From the NCBI RefSeq assembly GCF_035621475.1, contig NZ_CP141799.1, forward strand, positions 5,258,501 through 5,322,500: DNA of 64,000 bases. Direction: 5' to 3'. This document shows, piece by piece, positions 17,877-27,618 of this stretch; position 1 is the first letter of the stretch; every line of letters begins with the position of its first letter. The stretch comes from Pseudomonas paeninsulae (GTDB lineage Bacteria; Pseudomonadota; Gammaproteobacteria; Pseudomonadales; Pseudomonadaceae). The notes beneath the pieces were generated by a model. The model saw only the letters and a list, made by a program, of their open reading frames with translations, made no database searches and had not been told where the DNA came from. Both the position numbers and the translations under genes were made by a program.

Positions 17877-18913
17877 GCGCTCACCTTCTGCTGCTGACGG
17901 GCCCGGGCCATGTCCAGGGCCAGGTCTTCGATCATGTCTTCCTGGCCGCCGACTGTGCCGCGACGGCCCAGTTCGACCAGGATGTCGCGGGCCGACACGC
18001 CGTATTTCTTCTCGGCGCGCTGGGCGAACAGCAGGAACGAGCTGTACACCCCGGCATAACCCAGGGTCAGGGCGTCGCGATCGACGCGGATCGGCTGATC
18101 CATCATCGGCACCACCAGGTCCTCAGCGACGTCCATGATCCGGTACAGGTCGATGCCGGTTTCCACGCCCATGCGTTTGCACACCGCGACGAACACCTCC
18201 AGCGGGGTATTGCCGGCACCGGCACCGAGGCCGGCGACCGAGCCGTCGATGCGCACCGCACCGGCCTCGATCGCGGCCAGGGAGTTGGCGATGGCCATGC
18301 CCATGTTGTGGTGACCGTGGAAGCCGACCTCGGTGGCCGGGTTCAGCTCGGCGCGCAGCAGGCCGATCTTCTCGCTGACTTCATCGGGCAGCATGTAGCC
18401 GGCCGAGTCGGTGCAGTAGATGCAGTTGGCGCCGTAGCTTTCCATCAGCTTGGCCTGTTCCAGGACTTTTTCCGCGCTGATCATGTGCGCCATCATCAGG
18501 AAGCCGACGGTGTCGACACCGAGCTTGCGCGCCATGCCAATGTGCTGCTCGGAGACGTCGGCCTCGGTGCAGTGGGTGGCCACGCGGATGGTCGAGACGC
18601 CGCAGTCCAGGGCCATTTTCAGGTGGTCGACGGTGCCGATGCCGGGCAGCAGCAGGGCGGAGACTTTGGCCTGCTTGAGGTGCGGGATCACCGCGCGCAG
18701 GTACTCCTCGTCGCTGTGCGCCGGGAAGCCGTAGTTGATCGAACGCCCGCCGAGGCCGTCGCCGTGGGTGATCTCGATCAGCGGCATGCCGGCGGCGTCG
18801 AGGCCGGTGGCGACCGCGACCATCTGCTCCAGGCTGATCTGGTGGCGCTTGGCGTGCATGCCGTCGCGCAGGCTCATGTCGTGCAGGATGACGCTCTTGC
18901 CGTGCAAATTCAT
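17873..18913 (-). CDS. dmpG: 4-hydroxy-2-oxovalerate aldolase
   Basis: A 346-residue metal-dependent aldolase cleaving 4-hydroxy-2-oxopentanoate to pyruvate and acetaldehyde. The N-terminal HMGL-like barrel has [18 protein letters not shown] and [18 protein letters not shown] with metal-binding His residues, followed by a C-terminal communication domain that docks DmpF. The start ATG at 18913 gives the family N-terminus; the long upstream open frame is an antisense-type artefact over dmpF. Eleven bases separate it from dmpF, as expected for two enzymes that channel acetaldehyde in one complex. Confidence 0.95.
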   Translation of the reverse strand: MNLHGKSVILHDMSLRDGMHAKRHQISLEQMVAVATGLDAAGMPLIEITHGDGLGGRSINYGFPAHSDEEYLRAVIPHLKQAKVSALLLPGIGTVDHLKMALDCGVSTIRVATHCTEADVSEQHIGMARKLGVDTVGFLMMAHMISAEKVLEQAKLMESYGANCIYCTDSAGYMLPDEVSEKIGLLRAELNPATEVGFHGHHNMGMAIANSLAAIEAGAVRIDGSVAGLGAGAGNTPLEVFVAVCKRMGVETGIDLYRIMDVAEDLVVPMMDQPIRVDRDALTLGYAGVYSSFLLFAQRAEKKYGVSARDILVELGRRGTVGGQEDMIEDLALDMARARQQQKVSA

Positions 18914-18924
18914 GGTGTTACTCC

Positions 18925-19848
18925 TCACGCGAACGCGATGTCGCGACGCGGCAGTTGAATGGTGCCGGCGGCGATTTCCTCGGCGAACATCTCGCCGGTA
19001 CGCAGCGCGGCGGCGGTCATGATGTCGAGGTTGCCGGCGTACTTGGGCAGGTAGTCGCCCAGGCCTTCGACTTCCATGAAGATCGACACGCGGTTGCCGT
19101 CGAACACCGGGCCGTTCTTCAGGCGGTAGCCGGGCACGTACTTCTGCACCTCGGCGATCATCGCCTGGACCGAGGCGGTGATCGCGGCCTGATCCGGCTC
19201 GCTGTCGGTCAGGCAGTGGATGGTGTCGCGCATCATCAGCGGCGGCTCGGCCGGGTTGATGACGATGATCGCCTTGCCTTCCCTGGCGCCGCCGACCTGC
19301 TCGATGGCGCCGGCAGTGGTGCGGGTGAACTCGTCGATGTTCTTGCGCGTGCCCGGGCCGACCGAGCGCGAGGAGACGGTGGCGACGATCTCGGCGTAGG
19401 CCACCGGCTGCACGCGGGATACCGCGGCGACCATGGGGATGGTGGCCTGGCCACCGCAGGTGACCATGTTGACGTTCATTTCCAGGCGGCCGACGTGCTG
19501 CTTGAGATTGACCGGCGGCACGCAGTAGGGGCCGATGGCCGCCGGGGTCAGGTCGACCATCAGCACGCCCAGCGCATTGAGCTTGCGGCTGTTCTCGGCA
19601 TGCACATAGGCCGAGGTGGCATCGAAGGCGATACGGATGTCGTCGTCCAGTACGTGCGGCAGCAGGCCGTCGACGCCTTCGGCTGTGGTCTTCATGCCGA
19701 ATTCGCGGGCGCGCTTGAGACCGTCGGAGTTGGGGTCGATGCCGACCATCCACACCGGCTCGATCCACTCGGAACGCAGCATCTTCATCACCAGATCGGT
19801 ACCGATATTGCCGGGGCCGATAATGGCCGCCTTGAGTTTCTTGCTCAT
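18925..19848 (-). CDS. dmpF: acetaldehyde dehydrogenase (acylating)
   Basis: A 307-residue enzyme converting acetaldehyde, NAD+ and CoA to acetyl-CoA. The Rossmann motif is [14 protein letters not shown] at the N-terminus and the catalytic cysteine lies in [34 protein letters not shown] is also conserved. It forms a channelling complex with DmpG, whose gene follows directly. Family length is as expected. Confidence 0.95.
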   Translation of the reverse strand: MSKKLKAAIIGPGNIGTDLVMKMLRSEWIEPVWMVGIDPNSDGLKRAREFGMKTTAEGVDGLLPHVLDDDIRIAFDATSAYVHAENSRKLNALGVLMVDLTPAAIGPYCVPPVNLKQHVGRLEMNVNMVTCGGQATIPMVAAVSRVQPVAYAEIVATVSSRSVGPGTRKNIDEFTRTTAGAIEQVGGAREGKAIIVINPAEPPLMMRDTIHCLTDSEPDQAAITASVQAMIAEVQKYVPGYRLKNGPVFDGNRVSIFMEVEGLGDYLPKYAGNLDIMTAAALRTGEMFAEEIAAGTIQLPRRDIAFA

Positions 19849-19867
19849 GGGTTTGTCCTCTGTTCGA

Positions 19868-20653
19868 TCAGGTGAAGCGCACGGAGGCGCTGCCGATGCC
19901 GCCGATTTCGACGCGCATGAAGTCGCCGGCCTTGACCGGCTCCAGGGGCACCAGGGAGCCGGAGAGAATCACTTCGCCGGCCTTCAGCGGGATGCCGAAA
20001 CGACCCAGGGTATTGGCCAGCCAGGCCACGCAGTTGACCGGCGAACCCAGGGCCGCGGCGCCGGCGCCGGTGCTGAGCAACTGGCCGTTCTTCTCTACTA
20101 GCATGCCGCAGGTGACCAGATCGACCTGGCGTGGCGACACCGCCGTATCGCCGAGCACGAACAGGCCGCAGGAGGCGTTGTCCGCCACGGTGTCCTCGAT
20201 CTTGATTTTCCAGTCGCGGATGCGCGAATCGACGATCTCGAAACAGGGCATCACGCATTCGGTGGCGGCCAGCACGTCGGCGTTGGTCACGCCGGGGCCG
20301 ATCAGGTCCTTCTTGAGGATGAAGGCGATCTCGCCCTCGGCCTTGGGCTGCATCAGCCGCTGGCTGATCGGCACGGCCTCGCCGCTGTTGAACACCATGG
20401 CGTCGGTCAGGTAACCGAAGTCCGGCTGATACACGCCCAGCATGTTCTGCACGGCCTTGCTGGTGACGCCGATCTTCTTGCCGATGATCTTCTCGCCGGC
20501 AGCCAGCCGGCGTTCGAGCATGCGCAGGGAGATGTGGTAGGCGTCGTCGATGCTGATGGCGAAACCGCGTTCGCTCAGCGGCGCGATCGCCTCGCGGTTG
20601 AGCATCGCCTGGTACAGCTCGTCGCCGAGCTCGTTGATCAATATCTGGTCCAT
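19868..20653 (-). CDS. dmpE: 2-oxopent-4-enoate hydratase
   Basis: A 261-residue enzyme hydrating 2-hydroxypenta-2,4-dienoate to 4-hydroxy-2-oxovalerate. Family segments are [50 protein letters not shown] and [19 protein letters not shown]. The open frame runs 44 codons upstream of the chosen ATG at 20653, but that part lies over the end of dmpD and is not family-like. It is the fifth gene from the operon's 3' end and paralogous to dmpH. Confidence 0.92.
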   Translation of the reverse strand: MDQILINELGDELYQAMLNREAIAPLSERGFAISIDDAYHISLRMLERRLAAGEKIIGKKIGVTSKAVQNMLGVYQPDFGYLTDAMVFNSGEAVPISQRLMQPKAEGEIAFILKKDLIGPGVTNADVLAATECVMPCFEIVDSRIRDWKIKIEDTVADNASCGLFVLGDTAVSPRQVDLVTCGMLVEKNGQLLSTGAGAAALGSPVNCVAWLANTLGRFGIPLKAGEVILSGSLVPLEPVKAGDFMRVEIGGIGSASVRFT

Positions 20654-20666
20654 GCTTGTCTCTCTC

Positions 20667-21524
20667 TCAGGAAAGGGGGGCGGCCTCGTCGAGGAAATCC
20701 TCGACCAGACGGGCGAAACGGCCGGCGTGTTCGATCTGGGTCCAGTGGCCGCAGTGGCCGTAGATGTGCAATTGGGCGTTGGCAATCCAGTGGGCCAGGG
20801 TCAGCGAGGTTTCCAGGGGGATGATCTGGTCTTCACGGCCATGCACCACCAGGGTCTGGTGGGGCAGCGCGCGGATCGCCCGCTCGTCGCTGCACAGCGC
20901 CTCAATCCAGCGCTGGCGCGGGGCCGGGAACATGGCGGCGAAGGACTCCTGGAAGCCCGGACGGATGCTGGCCTGGTAACGCAGCTCGGCCAGTTCGTCG
21001 TTGACCAGGCCGCGGTCGAAGGCGAAGAAGTCGAGTAGCGCGCGCATGTTGGCCAGCGTCGGGGTATAGCCCCAGGCCGCATCCAGGCCCGGGGTCAGTT
21101 CGAAGGGCACGCCGACGCTGCCCATCAGCACCAACCGGCGCACCCGCTCGGGGTGACGCACGGCCAGGGCCAGGGCGATGGCGCCACCGAAGGAGTTGCC
21201 GACCAGGTCGGCCTGGGCGATACCCAGCGCATCCAGCACGCCGAGGGCATGCAGCACCCAGGTGTCGAGGTTGTAGTGAGCATCCGCCGGGCGCTCGCTG
21301 TAGCCGAAGCCGAGCATGTCCGGGGCGATCACCCGGCGCTTTTGGGCCAGCTCCGGCATGACCAGACGCCAGTTGGCCCAGGCGGTAACGCCGGGACCGG
21401 AGCCGTGGATCAGCAACAGCGGAAAGCCGCTGCCCTGCTCCAGCACATTGGTGCGCCAACCGGCGGCGAGGATCTCGCGGCCCACCTCCGGGCTCTCCAC
21501 GGGTGCCTTCAGGGATACGTTCAT
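20667..21524 (-). CDS. dmpD: 2-hydroxymuconic semialdehyde hydrolase
   Basis: A 285-residue alpha/beta hydrolase that splits the meta-ring-fission product to formate (or another acid) and 2-oxopent-4-enoate. The oxyanion region is LLIHGSGPGVTAWANW, the nucleophile serine lies in DLVGNSFGGAIALAL, and the catalytic aspartate and histidine are in VVHGREDQIIPLE and GHCGHWTQIEHA. It lies seven bases after dmpC and 13 before dmpE, within the operon. Confidence 0.94.
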   Translation of the reverse strand: MNVSLKAPVESPEVGREILAAGWRTNVLEQGSGFPLLLIHGSGPGVTAWANWRLVMPELAQKRRVIAPDMLGFGYSERPADAHYNLDTWVLHALGVLDALGIAQADLVGNSFGGAIALALAVRHPERVRRLVLMGSVGVPFELTPGLDAAWGYTPTLANMRALLDFFAFDRGLVNDELAELRYQASIRPGFQESFAAMFPAPRQRWIEALCSDERAIRALPHQTLVVHGREDQIIPLETSLTLAHWIANAQLHIYGHCGHWTQIEHAGRFARLVEDFLDEAAPLS

Positions 21525-21531
21525 GGGCGCC

Positions 21532-22992
21532 TCAAAGTTTCACGCAGATGTTTTTCAGTTCGGTGTAGAACTCCAGCGAGTGCACACCCCCTTCCCGGCC
21601 GATACCCGATTGCTTGCTGCCGCCGAAGGCGGTGCGCAGGTCGCGCAAGAACCAGCTGTTGACCCAGACAATGCCGGCCTCGATCTGCCCGGCGACGCGG
21701 TGGGCACGCGAGCTGTGCTCGGTCCAGATCGCCGAGGCCAGCCCGTAGGGCAGGCTGTTGGCCAGTTCGATGGCTTCCTCTTCCGTGTCGAACGGGCGGA
21801 TATGGCAGCAGGGGCCGAAGATTTCCTCGGTGACCACCGCCGAATCGTCGGCCAGTCCGGTCCAGATGGTCGGCTGCACCCAGGCGCCGCCGGCCAGGTG
21901 CGCGGCCATCTGCGGCACACCGCCGCCGGTGACGACGGTGGCGCCCTCGTCGACCGCCTGCTGGTAGTAGCTGAGGACTTTTTCGCGGTGCTTGAGGCTG
22001 ACCAGTGGGCCGAAGTTGCTGCTCGCGTCGTCCGGCGGGCCGATCACCAGGCTCTCGGCACCGGCCTTCAGGCGGGCGACGAACTCGTCGAAGATCGGCC
22101 GCTCGACATACACCCGCTCGGTGCCCAGGCAGACCTGGCCGCAGTTGGCGAAGGCCGAGCGCAGGGTGCCCTCGATGGCCTTGTCCATGTCGCAATCGGC
22201 GAACACGATGCCGGCGTTCTTGCCACCCAGTTCCAGCGACACCTGACGCACGCCCTTGGCCGCAGCGCGCATGATCAGCTCGCCGGTGCCGGTCTCGCCG
22301 GTGAAGGTGTAGGCGTCGACGTCCGCGTGCTCGGTGAGGAAGGCGCCGGCCGAATCGCCGCCGAAGCCGTGCACCACGTTGTACACGCCCTCCGGCACGC
22401 CGGCGGCCTGCATCACTTCGCCGAGCAGGGTGGCGGTCAGCGGGGTTTCCTCGGACGGTTTGACCACCACGGTGTTACCGCAGGCCAGGGCCGGACCGAC
22501 TTTCCAGGTCATCAGCAGCAGTGGCAGATTCCACGGGCTGATCACCCCGATCACCCCCTTGGGCCGACGCACCGCGTAGTTGAGCGCGCCGGCACCGTCC
22601 GGGGTGGCCATCTCGAAGGCTTCGTTGGCGACATTCTTCAGCAGGTCGGCAAACACCTTGAAGTTGGCCGCACCGCGCGGGATGTCGATGTGGCTGGCCA
22701 GCGATTTCGGCTTGCCGGTGTCGAGGCATTCGGCGTCGAGAAACTCGTCGAAGCGGGCAGTGATGCCATCGGCCACGCGATGCAGGATCTCCGCGCGTTC
22801 GGCCACACTCATCTTGCCCCAAGGGCCCTTGAGCGCGGCACGCGCAGCCTTGACCGCGGTGTTGACCTCGGCACGACCGGCCTCGTGGACATGGCCGATC
22901 ACCTGGCCGGTGGCCGGGTTGATGTCCTCGAAGGTGCGGCCGCTGGCCGAACCAACGAAAGCACCGTTAATGAAATGCTTGATCTCTTTCAT
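21532..22992 (-). CDS. dmpC: 2-hydroxymuconic semialdehyde dehydrogenase
   Basis: A 486-residue NAD-dependent aldehyde dehydrogenase oxidising 2-hydroxymuconic semialdehyde to 2-hydroxymuconate, the oxidative branch used for catechol and 4-methylcatechol. It shows the general base glutamate in SLELGGKNAGIVFAD, the nucleophilic cysteine in FANCGQVCLGTERVYVE and the NAD-binding segment TGETGTGELI. Length is normal for the family. The order dmpB-dmpC-dmpD is that of classical meta pathways. Confidence 0.95.
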   Translation of the reverse strand: MKEIKHFINGAFVGSASGRTFEDINPATGQVIGHVHEAGRAEVNTAVKAARAALKGPWGKMSVAERAEILHRVADGITARFDEFLDAECLDTGKPKSLASHIDIPRGAANFKVFADLLKNVANEAFEMATPDGAGALNYAVRRPKGVIGVISPWNLPLLLMTWKVGPALACGNTVVVKPSEETPLTATLLGEVMQAAGVPEGVYNVVHGFGGDSAGAFLTEHADVDAYTFTGETGTGELIMRAAAKGVRQVSLELGGKNAGIVFADCDMDKAIEGTLRSAFANCGQVCLGTERVYVERPIFDEFVARLKAGAESLVIGPPDDASSNFGPLVSLKHREKVLSYYQQAVDEGATVVTGGGVPQMAAHLAGGAWVQPTIWTGLADDSAVVTEEIFGPCCHIRPFDTEEEAIELANSLPYGLASAIWTEHSSRAHRVAGQIEAGIVWVNSWFLRDLRTAFGGSKQSGIGREGGVHSLEFYTELKNICVKL

Positions 22993-23026
22993 CTGCGCAA
23001 TCTCTGCAATAAGTCGAGCCGGGCCT

Positions 23027-23947
23027 TCAGGTCAGCACGGTGAGGAAACGTTCGTTGAGCACCCGGTCGTGGTAGAAGATCGCCTTGCCCAGCTGGTCGG
23101 CGGTCCAGGTCACCACCGGATGATCGGGGTAGTGGTAGTCGCCGCCGCAGAACACCTCGTTGCGGTTACCGGACGGGTCGAAGAAGTAGATGGTCTTGCC
23201 GTGGGTCAAGCCGTGGCGGGTCGGGCCGATATCGATCGAGGTGTCGGTCATGCTGATCAGGTCGGCAGCGCGCAGCACGTCCTCCCAGGTCTCGAGGAAG
23301 AACGAGGCGTGATGGAAGCGGCCCTTTTCTGGATGGAGGATGAAGGCCACGTCGTGCGCCTTCATGCACAGGCTGAGAAACTGGGCGATGCGCGTGCCGC
23401 CATCGAGCACCTGCTCGGCGAGGGTGAAGCCAAGCACCTCGGTGAACAGCCGCAGGGTCTCGTCCAGCTCGTCGCCGTACAGCAGGCAATGGTCGAAGCG
23501 CATCGCACGCATGCCCTTGAGGCCACGCGGCCAGGCTTCCGGGTTGACCTCGGCGAGACCCCACTTGCCGGTGACCTGCTTGTGCGCGAACAGCTCGAAG
23601 CGGTGTCCGGAGGGCGAGGTGAACTGCACCCGGCGGCCGCAGTCCTTGAGTTCGCCGGCCGGCAGTTCCTCCACCTGGCAGCCGAACTCCAACAACTCGC
23701 CGGCCAGGCGGGTCAGGCAGGCATCGTCGATCACCTTGAAGGCCATGAAATCCATGCCCGGCTCATCGGCCTCGCGCAGCACCACGGAGAATTTGTCGGT
23801 CTCGGTCCAGGCCTTGAGGTAAACCCGGCCTTGCTCGTCGCGGTCGACCTCGACCAGGCCGAGCAACTCGACGTAGTGTTCCAGGGCCTTAGCCATGTCC
23901 AGCACGCGCAGTTGCACGTGGCCGGGACGCATCACACCTTTTTTCAT
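23027..23947 (-). CDS. dmpB: catechol 2,3-dioxygenase
   Basis: A 306-residue extradiol dioxygenase that opens catechol to 2-hydroxymuconic semialdehyde. It has two vicinal-oxygen-chelate modules, with Fe(II) ligands predicted as His153 ([10 protein letters not shown]), His213 (FHHASFF) and Glu264 (NRNEVFCGG). The start ATG at 23947 overlaps the dmpQ stop by four bases; the in-frame upstream extension is dropped for that reason. It is one residue shorter than the well-known XylE and otherwise very similar. Confidence 0.96.
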   Translation of the reverse strand: MKKGVMRPGHVQLRVLDMAKALEHYVELLGLVEVDRDEQGRVYLKAWTETDKFSVVLREADEPGMDFMAFKVIDDACLTRLAGELLEFGCQVEELPAGELKDCGRRVQFTSPSGHRFELFAHKQVTGKWGLAEVNPEAWPRGLKGMRAMRFDHCLLYGDELDETLRLFTEVLGFTLAEQVLDGGTRIAQFLSLCMKAHDVAFILHPEKGRFHHASFFLETWEDVLRAADLISMTDTSIDIGPTRHGLTHGKTIYFFDPSGNRNEVFCGGDYHYPDHPVVTWTADQLGKAIFYHDRVLNERFLTVLT

Positions 23948-24282
23948 AACGACACCTTTTGTCTTTGTTGTGGGTCGACCGTGTTTTCGCTGCACGGTTT
24001 TTGGTCACGCTCGATACACAGATCGCTACGGGCAAACAGGCGGCAGGCCAAGGCGTAGCCCTGTTCGCGCGCCGCTGTCGGGACGTGCTTGCAGCTCATC
24101 CGCCCGCACTCGTAGTCACCCGCCAGCACCCGCACCTTGCACAGGCCACAGCCGCCACCCCGGCAACCCACCGACACGCAGAACAGCCCTTGCTGCTCCA
24201 TGGCGGTCAGTACCGGCAGCGCCTCGTCGCAGTTGAAGTGCTGGCCGCTGCTGACCTCGGTCACTTGATGTTGTCTGCCCAT
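23944..24282 (-). CDS. dmpQ: plant-type [2Fe-2S] ferredoxin that reactivates catechol 2,3-dioxygenase
   Basis: A 112-residue ferredoxin of the XylT/DmpQ group, which re-reduces the active-site iron of catechol 2,3-dioxygenase after it is oxidised by substrates such as 4-methylcatechol. Cysteines for the cluster lie in [15 protein letters not shown], with the fourth in MSCKHV or ACRLFA. The ATG at 24282 reproduces the known length; the open frame extends over dmpP's end. It sits between the hydroxylase genes and dmpB, as in the dmp operon. Confidence 0.93.
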   Translation of the reverse strand: MGRQHQVTEVSSGQHFNCDEALPVLTAMEQQGLFCVSVGCRGGGCGLCKVRVLAGDYECGRMSCKHVPTAAREQGYALACRLFARSDLCIERDQKPCSENTVDPQQRQKVSL

Positions 24283-24293
24283 GGCGGCGGCCC

Positions 24294-25355
24294 TCAGATC
24301 CGCTTGAACAGCGCGGAACGCTGGCCATCGGCGGCGCCATCGGCGGCGGTGAGGAAGCGCTCCATAAAGATGTCGCGCTCGAACAGGCGGCCCTGCATCA
24401 GGGTGCTGATAGCCGCATCGATCATCGGTGGCGGCCCGCACAGATAGGCTTTGTGCCCGCTGAAACGACCATCGAAATGGGCCTTGGCGGCGTCATGCAC
24501 GAAGCCCTTGAAGCCCTGCCAGGTCGGATCGTCGGTGGCCTGGCTGAGTGCCGGCACATAGCTGAAATTGCGGTGCTCGCGGGCCAGGCCCTCGAACAGT
24601 TCGCGGTTGTACAGTTCGGCGACGTTGCGTGCGCCCTGGAACAGGGTGATCTGGCGGCTGTCGCCTTGTTCAAGCAGGTCGAGGATCATCGATTGCGGGC
24701 TGGACAAGCCCGAGCCACCGGCCATGAAAATCAGGTCGCCTGGCTGCGAACCACGCACGAAGAACTGCCCGTAGGGGCCGGACAGCTGCAGTTGATCGCC
24801 GACCTTGAGCCGCTGGTGGATATAGCTGGTGGCGGCGCCGCCCTCGACCAGGCGCACATGCAATTCAACCTCGCGGGCCTGGCCCGACGGGTTGGCCAGG
24901 GAGAAGGCCCGGCTGCCTTCAATGCCTGGCAGGTCGAGGTTGACGTATTGCCCGGACTGGAACGCCATTGATCGATCCAGGCGCAGGTGCACGCCCTTGA
25001 TGGTCGGCGACAGTTCAACGATAGCCGTCACCGTGGCGTGGAAATCCACCACCGGATGGCCAAGAAAGTCGGGATCGACGTCGATGTCGGCCTCGATGGT
25101 CACGTCGCTCTGCACGGTGGCGCAGCAGGCCAGCACCTTGCCCTCTTCGCGCTCGATGTCCATCAGGGCGAAGGGTGAGGCGGCGCCGATCTCGACGTCG
25201 CCTTCCAGCACCTGCACCTTGCAGGTGGCACAGGTGCCATGGCCGCAGGCGAAGGGCAGCCACACGCCCTGACGCAGGGCGGCCTGGAGGATGGTCTGGC
25301 CCTCCTCCACTTCGATCACTTCGCCGGTCGGCTCGATGGTGACGTTGTAACTCAT
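24294..25355 (-). CDS. dmpP: phenol hydroxylase reductase component P5
   Basis: A 353-residue electron-transfer subunit passing electrons from NADH to the diiron hydroxylase. The N-terminal [2Fe-2S] ferredoxin domain has CGHGTCATCKV plus a fourth Cys near residue 78, the FAD domain has SRAFSLANPSG, and the NAD domain has FMAGGSGLSSPQSMI and YLCGPPPMIDAA. ATG at 25355 is preferred over one three codons upstream, since it restores the known DmpP length and N-terminus. It lies ten bases after dmpO. Confidence 0.95.
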   Translation of the reverse strand: MSYNVTIEPTGEVIEVEEGQTILQAALRQGVWLPFACGHGTCATCKVQVLEGDVEIGAASPFALMDIEREEGKVLACCATVQSDVTIEADIDVDPDFLGHPVVDFHATVTAIVELSPTIKGVHLRLDRSMAFQSGQYVNLDLPGIEGSRAFSLANPSGQAREVELHVRLVEGGAATSYIHQRLKVGDQLQLSGPYGQFFVRGSQPGDLIFMAGGSGLSSPQSMILDLLEQGDSRQITLFQGARNVAELYNRELFEGLAREHRNFSYVPALSQATDDPTWQGFKGFVHDAAKAHFDGRFSGHKAYLCGPPPMIDAAISTLMQGRLFERDIFMERFLTAADGAADGQRSALFKRI

Positions 25356-25365
25356 GGTGCTCACC

Positions 25366-25725
25366 TCAGCTCGCGGAGTTGCCCAAGCCGTTCAGGCCGG
25401 GGGTTTGCAAACGCAGCATGTCCTTGTGACACAGGCCGTTGGCGTCCAGGCTGGCGGCGAAATCCGGCTCCCAGGGCTCGTCGTTGAGCAACCAGACGCT
25501 GGCGCTGAAATCGACCTTGGCGGTATCCGGGTGCGCGGCCATGGCCGGACGCAGCACTTGCTCGCACAACTCGGTGAAGCCCATGGCCGGGTTGACCGCC
25601 AGGGCGAACGGCGAGCAGAACATCAAGTGGCGATCCCAGCCCACGAACAGCAGGCGATTGCCGTGGAAGTTCGCTTCGAGGTCGAGCGGGGGAAAGTCAT
25701 AAGACCCGATGGAATTGACAGTCAT
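25366..25725 (-). CDS. dmpO: phenol hydroxylase component P4
   Basis: A 119-residue accessory subunit of the multicomponent phenol hydroxylase, exactly the length of DmpO, and part of the oxygenase L-N-O complex. The sequence begins MTVNSIGSYDFPPLDLEANF and has the conserved LLFVGWDRHLMFCSPFA and LNDEPWEPDF segments. It lies between the large oxygenase subunit and the reductase gene. Confidence 0.92.
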   Translation of the reverse strand: MTVNSIGSYDFPPLDLEANFHGNRLLFVGWDRHLMFCSPFALAVNPAMGFTELCEQVLRPAMAAHPDTAKVDFSASVWLLNDEPWEPDFAASLDANGLCHKDMLRLQTPGLNGLGNSAS

Positions 25726-25788
25726 GAAGAGGTTCCTCTTGTTCTTGGTATGGGAAGGAGCGGGACGGCGCTGCCGTCCCGCGCCGGC

Positions 25789-27327
25789 TCAGCTCGCCTT
25801 GGGCAGCGGGGCGACGGCCGGATTCAAGCCCTTCCACTCCAGCCAGCGCTGGTGCTCGGGCGAGCCTAGGTACTCGAAATTGTCCTCGCCGATGTTGATG
25901 TTGTAGTAGTCGCGGACCACCGATTCGACGTCGGCACCGCCACAGTTGCCCTGGTAGATCTGGTGCACCGGCAGCCAGGCCTGGACATACTTTTCCGGCT
26001 GGTTCTTGAAGATGTCGCAGCAGCCATCCGAGCAGAAGTGGTAGCGCTCGTCCTCGTGCACATGGCTGCGATGGCTGAGCTTGGTGGCGTCGTCCGGCTC
26101 GGTGAAAATGACCGGAATCTGGCACACCTGACACAGCTGCGGCAGGGTGTTGTTGTAGAAGCGCTCACCCTTTTCCTGCTGCTCGCGCCAGAGGGTGAAG
26201 CGTTCGCGGTAGTACTTGTCGAAGGTGTTCGGGTACTTGGCCGACAGCCAGTCCATCTCCTCCTCGTTGGGCATCCAGGTGTGGAAGTTGGTCGCCTGGC
26301 TGTACTGGTAGAAGGTCGCCCAAGCCTGGTGGGAGACGTGCTCCTTGCCGATGGTCGACTGCTCGACGTACTTCGGCGCACGGATGCCGTAGCGCTCCAG
26401 GTCCTTGAACAGCGCGCCGCCAGCCTGCTCGAAGTAGACCTCCCAGGCTTCGGCCCAGGACATCACTTTGTTCGGCAGCATGTAGTCCATCATCATCCCG
26501 ACCAGCGACAGCAGACGGTTGCCACGCCAGAACCACTTGTCGATCCAGCCCTGGATGATCGGCACGTTGTCCTCATGCTGCTCGAGCATGAACTTGATCA
26601 CTTCCAAGCCCAGGGTCATGTGCCGGGCCTCGTCGGACTGCGCCGAGAAGCCGAAGGTGACGGTAGCCATGTCGCCGTTATAGGCCGCGCCGGACATAAA
26701 CGGCACGAACAGCAGGTTGGTCAGCACGTACTCGAAGGAGAACGAGATGGCAGTGAGAAACTCGAACGGTCCGGCCGTGCGCGCATCGTCGAAGAACGAT
26801 TTGGGCACCGAGAGGAACCACACGCGATCGTGCATGTGGGCGAAGTCATGCAGGCCGTTGAAGTGCTTGTTGTAATGGCTCATCGCGTGCACTTGAGTCT
26901 GCACGTGGCGCAGCTCGTCGATCGCCTGCATCTGGCAGGCCACCCGCGCACCGGCGCCACTGAACTGCCGGCCGACTCGGGCGAAGCCCTGATAGGCCTG
27001 GTACTCCAGTGGCGAGATACCACTGAGGAACAGCTTCAGCGCGTTGACGTAGCGCGCATCGGAGATGGTCTGCTGGCCGTTGTTCTGGGCGAAGGCGTCG
27101 AGAATGGCGTAGAGCTTCTTCTCCTTCTCGGCCTGGTACTTCCAATAGGAATCCATGGTCAGGCGGAAAGGATCTTCCCACTTGTCCCAGTCGGTAATTT
27201 TGATACCTTCGAAGTCCTCGTGAGGGAAGATGTCCTTCTTGTCCTGGTAGCTCGGCTCCCAGTCCAGATCGCGGGTCAGGTAGCGGTATTTGTCTTTGAG
27301 GCCGAGTTTTTTCTTGTTAGCGGTCAT
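25789..27327 (-). CDS. dmpN: phenol hydroxylase large oxygenase subunit P3 (diiron)
   Basis: The 512-residue catalytic subunit that hydroxylates phenol to catechol with O2. The carboxylate-bridged diiron site is visible: Glu108 (SPLEYQ), Glu138 and His141 (AIDELRHVQ), Glu199 (SFSFEYVL), Glu233 and His236 (SDEARHMTL). A C-terminal region with cysteine pairs (CQVCQIPVIF, CSDGCCDIF) is the YHS-like zinc domain typical of DmpN. ATG at 27327 gives the family N-terminus MTANKKKLGLKDKYRYLTRD. Confidence 0.96.
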   Translation of the reverse strand: MTANKKKLGLKDKYRYLTRDLDWEPSYQDKKDIFPHEDFEGIKITDWDKWEDPFRLTMDSYWKYQAEKEKKLYAILDAFAQNNGQQTISDARYVNALKLFLSGISPLEYQAYQGFARVGRQFSGAGARVACQMQAIDELRHVQTQVHAMSHYNKHFNGLHDFAHMHDRVWFLSVPKSFFDDARTAGPFEFLTAISFSFEYVLTNLLFVPFMSGAAYNGDMATVTFGFSAQSDEARHMTLGLEVIKFMLEQHEDNVPIIQGWIDKWFWRGNRLLSLVGMMMDYMLPNKVMSWAEAWEVYFEQAGGALFKDLERYGIRAPKYVEQSTIGKEHVSHQAWATFYQYSQATNFHTWMPNEEEMDWLSAKYPNTFDKYYRERFTLWREQQEKGERFYNNTLPQLCQVCQIPVIFTEPDDATKLSHRSHVHEDERYHFCSDGCCDIFKNQPEKYVQAWLPVHQIYQGNCGGADVESVVRDYYNINIGEDNFEYLGSPEHQRWLEWKGLNPAVAPLPKAS

Positions 27328-27337
27328 GGCTTGGCTC

Positions 27338-27607
27338 CTAATTTTTCCACTCGAGGACAAAGGCATCGTCGTCCTCGTCGACGCTGCCGCCGATGGTGAT
27401 CACGTCCAGCAGCATTTCCTGCACGTCCCAGGCGCGGCCGAGCCGCTCTTCCATGGTGTCGCGACGGATCTCCAGACGGCCTTCGGCCTCGATGCGAATC
27501 ATCGCGGGCTGGTGCTGGACCACCGCATGAGGGTTGTCATGGGTGATGCCATCCACCAGGTAGCGGGCGTTGTCGTTGTCCTGCAGGACGAGGTAAACGA
27601 GCGACAT
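27338..27607 (-). CDS. dmpM: phenol hydroxylase activator component P2
   Basis: An 89-residue cofactorless effector protein of the DmpM/MmoB family that binds the hydroxylase and gates catalysis. Segments SLVYLVLQDNDNARYLVDGI and DVQEMLLDVITIGGSVDEDDD are characteristic. It lies ten bases before dmpN and 11 after dmpL, so translation is closely coupled. Confidence 0.93.
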   Translation of the reverse strand: MSLVYLVLQDNDNARYLVDGITHDNPHAVVQHQPAMIRIEAEGRLEIRRDTMEERLGRAWDVQEMLLDVITIGGSVDEDDDAFVLEWKN

Positions 27608-27618
27608 GATCTGAATCC

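Noticed and set aside
17873..19768. A single 631-residue minus-strand frame covering dmpG and most of dmpF
   Set aside because: Only its last 346 residues are DmpG; the upstream part is an out-of-frame reading of dmpF.
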